Shown: piece after piece, positions 1 through 4,984 of the stretch | How the letters are laid out: every line of letters begins with the position of its first letter | Numbering within the stretch: position 1 is the stretch's first letter | NCBI RefSeq assembly: GCF_043424415.1 | Contig: NZ_JBHWOO010000133.1 | Span: 1-6,082, forward strand | From: Luteococcus sp043424415 | Lineage (GTDB): Bacteria > Actinomycetota > Actinomycetes > Propionibacteriales > Propionibacteriaceae | Direction: 5' to 3' | Length of the DNA stretch: 6,082 bases | Translations under genes and position numbers: made by a program | The notes under the pieces: generated by a model | Database searches by the model: none | What the model was told of the DNA's origin: nothing | Seen by the model: only the letters and a program-made list of their open reading frames with translations

Positions 1-442
1 CTGGTTCGGCCCAGGACTGGGACCAGGCCTGCATGGCTTGCTGGTGTGCCTGTTGTTCTTGTTCGTCGAGGCGGCGTTGTGCGTCGCGCTCATCCATGAG
101 GTGCATCAGCTGGTCGACAGCGGCGGGGTCATCCCAGCTCGACGACAGAGCCTGCTCGAACTCGGCGTCGCCCCACGCTGCGGTGTTCTCGGCGGTGAAG
201 GTATCGGCCTTGGTGGGGAAGGTGCGTGTGGGCGTGGATGTGTCGTAGCCCAGCTGGGACAGGGCCTTGTCCATCAACGCCTCGCAGCGCTGAGCGCGCT
301 CGTGATCACCAGCACTGAGAGCGTCGTCGCAGGCGCGGGCCCAGCGGCTCATCCGCTGACGGGCGTTGGCGTGGGCGCGCTGCTGCGGGGTTTGATGGTC
401 GCGACAGCGACGCTTGGCAGGTTTGCCTTCAGCTCGACACAT
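1..442 (-). CDS. Hypothetical protein, N-terminal part (truncated by the left window edge)
   Basis: This minus-strand frame stays open from an ATG at 442-440 to the window edge, giving 147 residues and no stop. I do not recognise the family. The N-terminus is short and basic, with cysteines at 2 and 13 (MCRAEGKPAKRRC). I recall similar Cys/Arg-rich beginnings in actinobacterial accessory proteins, but this is a memory of style, not a family assignment. An Arg/Ala-rich helical stretch follows. Residues about 112-147 are strongly charged and Gln-rich (DERDAQRRLDEQEQQ), so a long helix or coiled coil is likely. There are no membrane segments or catalytic motifs in the visible part. The start codon shares one base with the stop of the upstream 64-aa gene (TGATG) and has no clear Shine-Dalgarno sequence, so translation is probably coupled. 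The function is unknown. That it is a real gene rests on the coupling, the sustained open frame and the reasonable amino-acid composition. Confidence 0.7.
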   Translation of the reverse strand, partial: MCRAEGKPAKRRCRDHQTPQQRAHANARQRMSRWARACDDALSAGDHERAQRCEALMDKALSQLGYDTSTPTRTFPTKADTFTAENTAAWGDAEFEQALSSSWDDPAAVDQLMHLMDERDAQRRLDEQEQQAHQQAMQAWSQSWAEP

Positions 443-636
443 CAACGGACCGCGCAACGGGCGACGTCGGTGAATCGGGGATCGTCATCCGCGGCCCCAA
501 CCTCCCGCAACGGCGAATCCTGCATGCGGGCAAGGAGCTGGCTGCGCAAGGCATAGCCGCGCCCCTGCCCGAGCCTTCCCAAGATGATCTGGCGCGGGCT
601 GGATTCGCAGTGATGCTCGGTGGACGTGTTCGCCAT
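442..636 (-). CDS. Small hypothetical protein, 64 aa
   Basis: This gene encodes 64 residues starting MANTSTEHHC. The frame extends further upstream, but the ATG at 636-634 is preferred because a perfect AGGAGG lies 4 nt before it. The protein is soluble and charged, with no signal peptide or membrane helix. Its middle section (GRLGQGRGYALRSQLLARM) is probably helical and basic, and the tail is acidic (GAADDDPRF). I do not recognise it. Its stop overlaps the start of the next minus-strand gene by one base (TGATG), so the two are probably translated as a pair. A promoter-like motif shared with the csf operon lies 48-82 nt upstream of the start, suggesting that this gene heads its own transcript. 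A small regulator or accessory protein is possible but unproven. Confidence 0.65.
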   Translation of the reverse strand: MANTSTEHHCESSPRQIILGRLGQGRGYALRSQLLARMQDSPLREVGAADDDPRFTDVARCAVR

Positions 637-640
637 GGTT

Positions 641-646
641 CCTCCT
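641..646 (-). promoter_or_regulatory. Ribosome binding site of the 64-aa gene
   Basis: The minus strand reads AGGAGG, the full Shine-Dalgarno consensus, 4 nt before the ATG at 636. It is among the best matches in the window and it decides the start of this small gene. Confidence 0.75.
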
Positions 647-683
647 CGGCACGGGCTACAGGGATCCCCGCTTCGGGCCCCTG

Positions 684-718
684 TCCCTATAGACGCTCCA
701 GGACGTCGAATCTGGACA
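684..718 (-). promoter_or_regulatory. Candidate promoter or regulator site, TGTCCAG-N16-CGTCTATAGGGA
   Basis: On the minus strand, TGTCCAG (718-712) is followed after 16 nt by CGTCTATAGGGA (695-684), ending 47 nt before the start of the 64-aa gene. The same two blocks, 17 nt apart, occur on the plus strand upstream of csf1. TGTC at the -35 side with CGTC at the -10 side, about 16-17 nt apart, recalls promoters described for some ECF sigma groups (ECF41/ECF42-like). Alternatively, TATAGG could be an ordinary -10 box and the outer block a regulator site. The match is seen directly; the function is inferred. Confidence 0.5.
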
Positions 719-758
719 AACCAGATCAACCTTCTTCACCAGCTGCAGTGCTGCACCG

Positions 759-1391
759 CTACAGGAGGGCGCACGCCAGTACAGTGCCGATCAGCAACCC
801 GGGACCGTAGGGAATGGCTCGACGGCCGCGATAGATCGTGACCGCCAGAACAAGTGCGAGCAGGGTGGCGGCGAACAAGGCCACCAGCACCATGGGCCAG
901 GAGAACAGGCCCGCTCCGATGCCACACACCAACACCAAGCGCACATCCCCGAACCCGAGACCAGCACCCAGCCGCCACAACACCCAGAACAACGAACGCG
1001 CAGCCAAACCAGCCAGCAGAGCACGACCCGCTACCGACCACGGAAGATGACCCGACACAGCCACGATCGGGAGCGCTGTGAGGATGATGGCGGTGCTGGT
1101 GTGGGTGAGGGTCTTGGGTAGCCAGCAGGTGGCGTGGTCGATGCACACTGCGAGGACGCCCACGCTGCTGATGACCAGCCAGATGGGCCAGTACGGGGCC
1201 GGGATTCGTTGGGTGACCAGCCAGGACAGGGCGGTGGCCAGTAGTCCGGTGGCGGTGGCGAACCGCCATGTGGCGAGGGTCAGGTAGGGGGATGTGGGTT
1301 CGTCATCGGGGGCGGGCAGGATCCGACAGATCGTGGGGCAGCCCAGGGTGATGGTGAGGCCGATGATGGCGGCGAGGACGGTGCCGGTCAT
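759..1391 (-). CDS. A24-family prepilin peptidase, single-domain, 210 aa
   Basis: This is a predicted integral membrane aspartyl protease of the type IV prepilin peptidase (A24) family, which cleaves leader peptides of pilin-like proteins at the inner face of the membrane. About six hydrophobic segments are visible. The two catalytic aspartates fit D85 (in CIDHATCWLPKTLTH) and D149 in the GFGD motif (146-149), the family's GxGD signature. At 210 aa it is the short form that lacks the N-terminal N-methyltransferase domain and its CxxC pairs, as is common in actinobacteria. The ATG at 1391-1389 overlaps the stop of the acetyltransferase gene (ATGA) and has no clear ribosome binding site, so it is probably translationally coupled. 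No pilin or pilus ATPase gene is in the window; on plasmids such peptidases can accompany conjugation or pilus loci. Codon and strand composition changes abruptly near 1065-1080 within the gene. Confidence 0.85.
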   Translation of the reverse strand: MTGTVLAAIIGLTITLGCPTICRILPAPDDEPTSPYLTLATWRFATATGLLATALSWLVTQRIPAPYWPIWLVISSVGVLAVCIDHATCWLPKTLTHTSTAIILTALPIVAVSGHLPWSVAGRALLAGLAARSLFWVLWRLGAGLGFGDVRLVLVCGIGAGLFSWPMVLVALFAATLLALVLAVTIYRGRRAIPYGPGLLIGTVLACALL

Positions 1392-2080
1392 GGCTGGTGA
1401 GGTGTCTGCGGGGTGGCGGGGTGGGTGTACCCCGCAGACACGCTCGGGGTGTGTTCAGTGGCTCCACCGTAGAGGTTGGGTGACTCATTGCAAGTCGGGA
1501 TGGGTGCGGGGCGGAGCATGGGGTATCCGCCGCGCAGGCTGCGATGGTTGGCGGTGGGGTGGAAGCCCAGGCGTTGGTAGAAATGGGCCACGCGCCGTGA
1601 GGAGGCTTGCAGCTCGAGCTCGACTCCAGCGGCATCGGTGTGTCGCAGCAGGTCCCGCATGACTGCGGTTCCGGCGCCACCGCCCAGCGGCCAGGCGGCG
1701 ACACCGACAACGGTGTACGGGTCGCTGTCCGTGGCGTGCTTGATGCGGGCCACTGCGCCGTGGCCGAGGTGCCCGTCGTCGCTCCAGGCCACTCGCCACG
1801 CATCGGTGTAGGCGCGGCGGGCTGGCAGGCGGATCGCGATCCAGGGGGTGATGGCCAGGCCAACCAGGATGCAGGGCACGAGCGCGTAGAGCCCGACGGT
1901 CAGGGATTGGGTGAGCGCAGCAAGGATGAGCGCGAGCTCGGCGCCGATGACGATCGCCAGCCAGAACAGGATGCGGGTCAGCGGTGCGGTGCGCAGCGCG
2001 GCTCGCTCGGCCCGGTGCTCGAGCCGTGAGAGCTCGTCGATGGTGCGCGCATCGAGCTGGCTGCCCGGTTTGTAGTGCAC
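1388..2080 (-). CDS. Predicted membrane-anchored GNAT-type N-acetyltransferase
   Basis: The C-terminal half looks like a GNAT acetyl-CoA-dependent acetyltransferase. VVGVAAWPLGGGAGTAVM (124-141) resembles the acetyl-CoA pyrophosphate-binding loop after strand beta4, and HFYQRLGF (166-173) is the typical late GNAT motif. Before it lie an amphipathic helix and two hydrophobic segments, about 37-57 and 60-83, so the catalytic domain is probably anchored in the membrane. The last 35 or so residues are Pro/Thr-rich and unstructured. I chose the GTG at 2080 (230 aa) because GGGAG lies 8 nt upstream. A longer form from the GTG at 2173 (261 aa) is possible but has no good ribosome binding site and adds a Pro-rich extension. 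The stop overlaps the prepilin peptidase start by 4 nt, implying one operon. The substrate is unknown; acetylation of a membrane-proximal protein or small molecule is only a guess. Confidence 0.75.
   Translation of the reverse strand: MHYKPGSQLDARTIDELSRLEHRAERAALRTAPLTRILFWLAIVIGAELALILAALTQSLTVGLYALVPCILVGLAITPWIAIRLPARRAYTDAWRVAWSDDGHLGHGAVARIKHATDSDPYTVVGVAAWPLGGGAGTAVMRDLLRHTDAAGVELELQASSRRVAHFYQRLGFHPTANHRSLRGGYPMLRPAPIPTCNESPNLYGGATEHTPSVSAGYTHPATPQTPHQP
1402..1441 (-). repeat. Perfect 13-bp inverted repeat, potential RNA hairpin
   Basis: GTGTCTGCGGGGT (1402-1414) and its exact complement ACCCCGCAGACAC (1429-1441) flank a 14-nt loop. The repeat lies in the 3' end of the acetyltransferase gene, ending 10 nt before the prepilin peptidase start codon. 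In the transcript it would form a stable GC-rich stem just upstream of that start. It could modulate coupling, stop or pause transcription, or stabilise the mRNA. There is no U-tract on the minus-strand side, so a classical terminator is unlikely. Confidence 0.6.
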
Positions 2081-2250
2081 GGATCGCTCTCCCTCATGTA
2101 GGTGTGGCGGGACGTGTTCAGGGTAGGGCGGCCCAGCACGGACCGCGATGGGGGTGTGGATGGCGCGCAGCACTCGACCCAGGACACCTGTGCTCAGGAA
2201 GGCGATGCACGGGGATCACCTCGGCGCCCATGCCGTCGCAGCTCCAGGGT

Positions 2251-2268
2251 GCAGGCGACGTCACCTGC
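2251..2268. promoter_or_regulatory. Imperfect 18-bp palindrome, candidate operator
   Basis: GCAGGCGACGTCACCTGC is self-complementary except for one mismatched pair (2256/2263) and is centred on GACGTC. Flanking GGGTGC (2247-2252) and GCACCC (2272-2277) can pair as an alternative outer stem. It ends 28 nt before the TGTCCAG block of the csf promoter-like motif, a plausible position for an activator or repressor dimer. GC-rich DNA produces such dyads fairly often, so the call is tentative. Confidence 0.3.
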
Positions 2269-2296
2269 CCAGCACCCCCCTGGTAGCGCGATTGCA

Positions 2297-2332
2297 TGTC
2301 CAGTGGTGGGGGTCGTGAACCGTCTATAGGGA
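2297..2332 (+). promoter_or_regulatory. Candidate csf operon promoter, TGTCCAG-N17-CGTCTATAGGGA
   Basis: TGTCCAG (2297-2303) is followed after 17 nt by CGTCTATAGGGA (2321-2332), ending 36 nt before the csf1 ATG. Both blocks recur in the same order, with a 16-nt spacer, on the minus strand upstream of the 64-aa gene (718-684). TATAGG could serve as a -10 hexamer, giving a leader of about 30 nt. The TGTC/CGTC pair could instead be read by an ECF-type sigma factor. No good TTGACA-like -35 sits 17 nt from TATAGG. Confidence 0.5.
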
Positions 2333-2354
2333 GTAGGACACCTACTCGAGCCTT

Positions 2355-2360
2355 GGGGGA
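2355..2360 (+). promoter_or_regulatory. Ribosome binding site of csf1
   Basis: GGGGGA lies 8 nt before the ATG at 2369. It is purine-rich and well placed, and supports that start over the in-frame alternatives. Confidence 0.5.
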
Positions 2361-2368
2361 TACAGCGG

Positions 2369-3019
2369 ATGATCGCGGATGTTGTCGACATCGCATGGAA
2401 GGCCGTCGGGTCTCCCCCCACCGGCGAAACCCCCGCACCCGCAGGCGCCTGCGCCCGATGCGGGGCACAAGCCGAGCTGGTGCCCGTAGGCCAAGTGGTC
2501 TCACGGTTCTACCGCGGATGGGACACGTGGGCCGATGCCACCGGCTCCGGCGTCTGCCCAGCCTGCGTGTGGGGCTTCCGCTCACCCCTGCTGCGCTCCC
2601 TACCGCACTGGATCCATCGCGCCCCCCACATGCTCACCCCGGTACGCGACACCGACCTGACCGACCTACTGCACCGCCCGCTGAGCAACGACGAGTCACT
2701 CGTGGTACCGCTGCACCCCAGCCGACGCCACCTCATCCACCTCGCCCAATGGGGGTGCATCACCACCGACGACACCACCCTGGTGTGGGACCAAACCGCA
2801 GCCGACCGCTTCGCCACCTACACACAGCTGCGCAACCTCGGCATCCGCGACTCACACCTGACCCACCCCACCCCACCCTGGACAGCGCTACAAGACCTCA
2901 CCGTCAACCAGATCCGGCTCGTCCTGCAGCTATGGCCACTACTCCACCCCTGGCGCACCAGCCCCGCATGGATGCGCCTAGCCGCACGCACCGCCCACCC
3001 CGAAAGGAGCCACACGTGA
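2369..3019 (+). CDS. csf1: Csf1, Cas8-like large subunit of a type IV-B CRISPR effector
   Basis: This gene encodes 216 aa that I read as Csf1, the reduced large-subunit analogue that caps type IV CRISPR ribonucleoprotein complexes. Two CxxC pairs are visible: C28-x2-C31 (CARCGA) and C63-x2-C66 (GVCPACVWGF). Together they form a probable zinc-binding site near the N-terminus. The layout of the first pair, then an aromatic FYRGWDTWAD stretch, then CPACVWGFRSPLLRSLPH, is what I expect of Csf1. The rest is helical and Trp/His/Arg-rich, without nuclease or helicase motifs. The start at 2369 has GGGGGA 8 nt upstream. The stop overlaps the next start as GTGA. The gene order csf1-cas11-csf2-csf3-cysH and these overlaps are the strongest support. 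Codons are strongly C-ending. The family call is from memory of motifs and synteny, not a search. Confidence 0.8.
   Translation: MIADVVDIAWKAVGSPPTGETPAPAGACARCGAQAELVPVGQVVSRFYRGWDTWADATGSGVCPACVWGFRSPLLRSLPHWIHRAPHMLTPVRDTDLTDLLHRPLSNDESLVVPLHPSRRHLIHLAQWGCITTDDTTLVWDQTAADRFATYTQLRNLGIRDSHLTHPTPPWTALQDLTVNQIRLVLQLWPLLHPWRTSPAWMRLAARTAHPERSHT
3003..3009 (+). promoter_or_regulatory. Ribosome binding site of cas11
   Basis: AAAGGAG lies 6 nt before the GTG at 3016, inside the end of csf1. It fixes the start of the cas11 gene within a longer open frame that extends far upstream. Confidence 0.7.
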
Positions 3020-3453
3020 CCACCCCACTCACAGACCACGACACGACACCCACCCACACCTGGCTGGCCACCACCCCCTGGCTCCCCCAACTCGACGGAC
3101 CAGCAGCCACCGCCGAAGCCCTCCTCCTACTCGTCCACTACGGCATCGACTGGGACGGCTGGGTCGGCGACCACCGCACCACCTACTGGGAGCGCCTCCT
3201 GCCCGAACGGGTCGTGGCCGCCGCCTTGCGCTCCCGCGACCTGCGGACGTGGTGGACGCTGCTGTCGCGCGACCTGAACACCGTCCCGCGCACCGCGGCA
3301 CAACGCCGCGAGCTGGAACAGCTGCTGGCCCAGCCGGCGCGACCGGTCCTGACGGTGTTGCGCTCCCAGTCGGAGGCGTTGTTGTTGCGGACGAGGTTGG
3401 TGGCTGATGCGGTGCGTGAGCGGCGGGTCGTGAGGGTGGGTGTGGAGCGGTGA
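3016..3453 (+). CDS. cas11: Cas11-like small subunit of the type IV-B effector
   Basis: This gene encodes 145 aa. The GTG at 3016 is chosen because it overlaps the csf1 stop (GTGA) and AAAGGAG lies 6 nt upstream; the same frame is open much further upstream, but there it only shadows csf1. The protein is predicted to be almost entirely alpha-helical, with segments such as AATAEALLLLVHYGI, PERVVAAALRSRDLRTWWTLL and RRELEQLLAQPARPVLTVL. It has many Arg and Trp residues and no catalytic motif. This suits a Cas11 small subunit, which lines the belly of Cas7 filaments in class 1 complexes. Its place between csf1 and csf2 is the usual one in IV-B loci. Similarity between Cas11 families is weak, so the name depends mainly on position, length and helical content. 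Strand composition flips from C-rich to G-rich in the last third. Confidence 0.72.
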   Translation: MTTPLTDHDTTPTHTWLATTPWLPQLDGPAATAEALLLLVHYGIDWDGWVGDHRTTYWERLLPERVVAAALRSRDLRTWWTLLSRDLNTVPRTAAQRRELEQLLAQPARPVLTVLRSQSEALLLRTRLVADAVRERRVVRVGVER

Positions 3454-4262
3454 GTGTGAGTGTTCGGTGGGATCTTGACTTGGTGGCTGCGTCGTCGATT
3501 GTTCATGGCGGTCTGACGCAGGCGACCACGACGTTGTTTCGGCGTGAGTTGGTGCCGTTGGTGGATGGGTCGTTTGAGCTGATGCCGCTGGTCTCGGGCA
3601 ATGCGTTGCGTTCTGCGTTGCGGCGCACTGCGGCCGAGCTGTTTTGTGATGCTCTCGAGGTGGAGGGTGCGTTGTCGCCGGCTGTGTCGTCGGTGTTGCT
3701 GAATGGTGGTGCGTTGACCAAGTCGAAGGCTGGGTTGTTGACCGGTGCGCGGCGGGCGTTGGTGCGGGAGTTGGTGGTGCCGGTGGGGTTGTTCGGGGCG
3801 GCGACGTCGGGGGTGATCGTCGATGGTTGTGTGCGGGCATCGAAGTTGGTGCCGGTGTGCAGTGAGTTGGCGCATCTGTGCGGGCGCAGTTCTGGCTGCA
3901 GTATCGATGAGCTGTTGCAGGTGGAGGACTATTCCCGCACTGCGGCGGTGGATGAGGACGATGTGCCTGGTGTGGCGGGGCCGATGCGGTACAGCGTGGA
4001 GGTGCTGTGTGCGGGCACTCAGTTGGCCGGGCAGGTCAGTGTTGACCACGCCTCTGCTGTGCAGCATGCGCTGATGTGTGAGGTGCTGCAGGTGTGGACC
4101 AGCCGTGGCACCATCGGCGGCCGTGTCGGTTCGGGGCACGGGCAGATCAGCGGCGTCGTGGAGTCACATCTGTTGCGCGGGACACCGGTGGAGGTTGACT
4201 GGCGCGCAGAGCTGGCCGAGCACCGCGATGAGGTCATCGCCGCCTTGGAGGCCCTGTCATGA
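3450..4262 (+). CDS. csf2: Csf2, Cas7-like RAMP backbone subunit
   Basis: This gene encodes 270 aa that I read as Csf2, the RAMP-fold Cas7 protein that polymerises along the guide RNA as the backbone of type IV complexes. Visible hallmarks are VSGNALRSALRRT (48-60), a close match to the conserved (L/I)xGxxLRGxLR segment of Csm3/Cas7-type RAMPs, and the late glycine-rich stretch GGRVGSGHGQI (223-233). In between lies PMRYSVEVLCAGTQLAGQV, a beta-rich section typical of the second half of RAMP proteins. I see no HD or other nuclease motif, in keeping with type IV complexes. The GTG at 3450 overlaps the cas11 stop (GTGA). The in-frame GTG at 3456 has a better spacing (8 nt) from GGAG at 3444-3447, so the true start may be two codons later. 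The stop overlaps csf3 (ATGA). Codons here are G/T-ending, unlike csf1 or cysH. Confidence 0.85.
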   Translation: MSVSVRWDLDLVAASSIVHGGLTQATTTLFRRELVPLVDGSFELMPLVSGNALRSALRRTAAELFCDALEVEGALSPAVSSVLLNGGALTKSKAGLLTGARRALVRELVVPVGLFGAATSGVIVDGCVRASKLVPVCSELAHLCGRSSGCSIDELLQVEDYSRTAAVDEDDVPGVAGPMRYSVEVLCAGTQLAGQVSVDHASAVQHALMCEVLQVWTSRGTIGGRVGSGHGQISGVVESHLLRGTPVEVDWRAELAEHRDEVIAALEALS

Positions 4263-4984
4263 CGGCTGTCGACGCTGCTGGTGATCGGATGGTGCCGCTG
4301 TTGGTGACCGCGCGCATGGCCACCGGCGTGGTCACGGCGCATCCGTGGGGTATTGCCCTGGATGGCATCCTGGCCGCGCAGTTGTGGGCCCAGATCGTCG
4401 ATACGACTCCTGCCGACCAGGTCGCGTGGCCGTCGACCACTCCCGTTCCGCCTGACCTGGACCTGCCTGTGGCTCGTTGTACCGTCGCTGGCGCAGACCT
4501 GTGGCACTGGGCCTCCACTTGCTCTCATGCCAGCCTGGTCGAAACCCAAGTCGGTTACCGCTACCAGCCTGCTCCCGGTGCCCTGATGGAGAGCTACACC
4601 GCCGCGATGCCGGCCAGCATCAATCCCGGCACCCGATGGTCACGCCGCGAAGTGCCCCACCTTGCCCGGGTCACTCAGGAACTTACGTGGCGAGCCGTCG
4701 GTGATCCCACCCGCATCCGGTCCCTCCTGGAACCTGTCACGGCGATCGGTAAGGGCCGCCACCACGGCGAGGGCCGTGTCCTGTCGTGGACCGTCACCGA
4801 GCACCCTGACGCGGACCCATGGGCCTACAGCCACCTCCACATCACCGGCCACCTCGGCCGCCCTACTCCACCCGCCTGTCTTCCAGACGATCTGGTCGCC
4901 AACCATCCCCCGATGCTCGCCGGCCTACGCCCACCTGCCATGCACCCCTCCCGCCAACATCACCTCTGCACCCCCACACCATGA
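4259..4984 (+). CDS. csf3: Csf3, Cas5-like RAMP subunit
   Basis: This gene encodes 241 aa that I read as Csf3, the Cas5-like RAMP protein that holds the 5' end of the guide RNA in type IV complexes. The N-terminal strand leads to WGIALDGILAAQLW (30-43), the LDGILA-type segment I associate with Csf3. Near residue 164 there is a glycine-rich loop, IGKGRHHGEGRV (163-174), matching the GxGxxxxGxG loop of Cas5/Cas6-type RAMPs. The His residues in that loop (168, 169) are notable, but I do not claim catalysis. The ATG at 4259 overlaps the csf2 stop, with TTGGAG 8 nt upstream. The stop overlaps the cysH-like start (ATGA). The last 40 or so residues are Pro/His-rich and probably flexible. A processing Cas6 role is less likely, given the position and the lack of a repeat array. 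Confidence 0.8.
   Translation: MTAVDAAGDRMVPLLVTARMATGVVTAHPWGIALDGILAAQLWAQIVDTTPADQVAWPSTTPVPPDLDLPVARCTVAGADLWHWASTCSHASLVETQVGYRYQPAPGALMESYTAAMPASINPGTRWSRREVPHLARVTQELTWRAVGDPTRIRSLLEPVTAIGKGRHHGEGRVLSWTVTEHPDADPWAYSHLHITGHLGRPTPPACLPDDLVANHPPMLAGLRPPAMHPSRQHHLCTPTP

Larger units (their letters stand above)
2081..2368. other. Divergent intergenic region between the acetyltransferase and csf1 operons
   Basis: These 288 nt separate the minus-strand GNAT gene from the plus-strand csf operon. The part nearest the GNAT gene (2081-2173) could be coding if the longer GNAT start is used. The rest holds an imperfect 18-bp palindrome at 2251-2268, a promoter-like motif at 2297-2332 and the csf1 ribosome binding site. 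I see no convincing CRISPR repeat, tRNA or additional small gene here. Confidence 0.6.

Noticed and set aside
38..556. Plus-strand 172-aa open frame at the left end
   Set aside because: It has no recognisable motif and lies opposite the minus-strand gene pair, which has a perfect ribosome binding site and TGATG coupling.
661..680. GGGATCCCC and CCCG-CTT-CGGG small dyads before the 64-aa gene
   Set aside because: The stems are only about 4 bp in GC-rich DNA, with no T-tract, so they are too weak to call a terminator or operator.
2296..3015. Long plus-strand open frame upstream of cas11 in the same frame
   Set aside because: It is rich in Pro, Arg and His with no domain, overlaps csf1 entirely, and cas11 has its own well-placed ribosome binding site at the GTG at 3016.
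2600..3060. Repetitive-looking CCACC/CACCC-rich sequence as a possible CRISPR array
   Set aside because: There are no regularly spaced identical repeats of 25-37 nt; the pattern comes from C-ending His, Thr and Pro codons in csf1 and cas11.
3183..4139. Long minus-strand open frames opposite cas11 and csf2
   Set aside because: They are Arg/His/Thr-rich shadows caused by high GC; the plus-strand frame carries recognisable RAMP motifs.
4819..4980. In-frame upstream extension of the cysH-like protein
   Set aside because: It lies inside csf3, is low-complexity Pro/Arg/His, and the ATG at 4981 sits exactly at an ATGA overlap as elsewhere in the operon.
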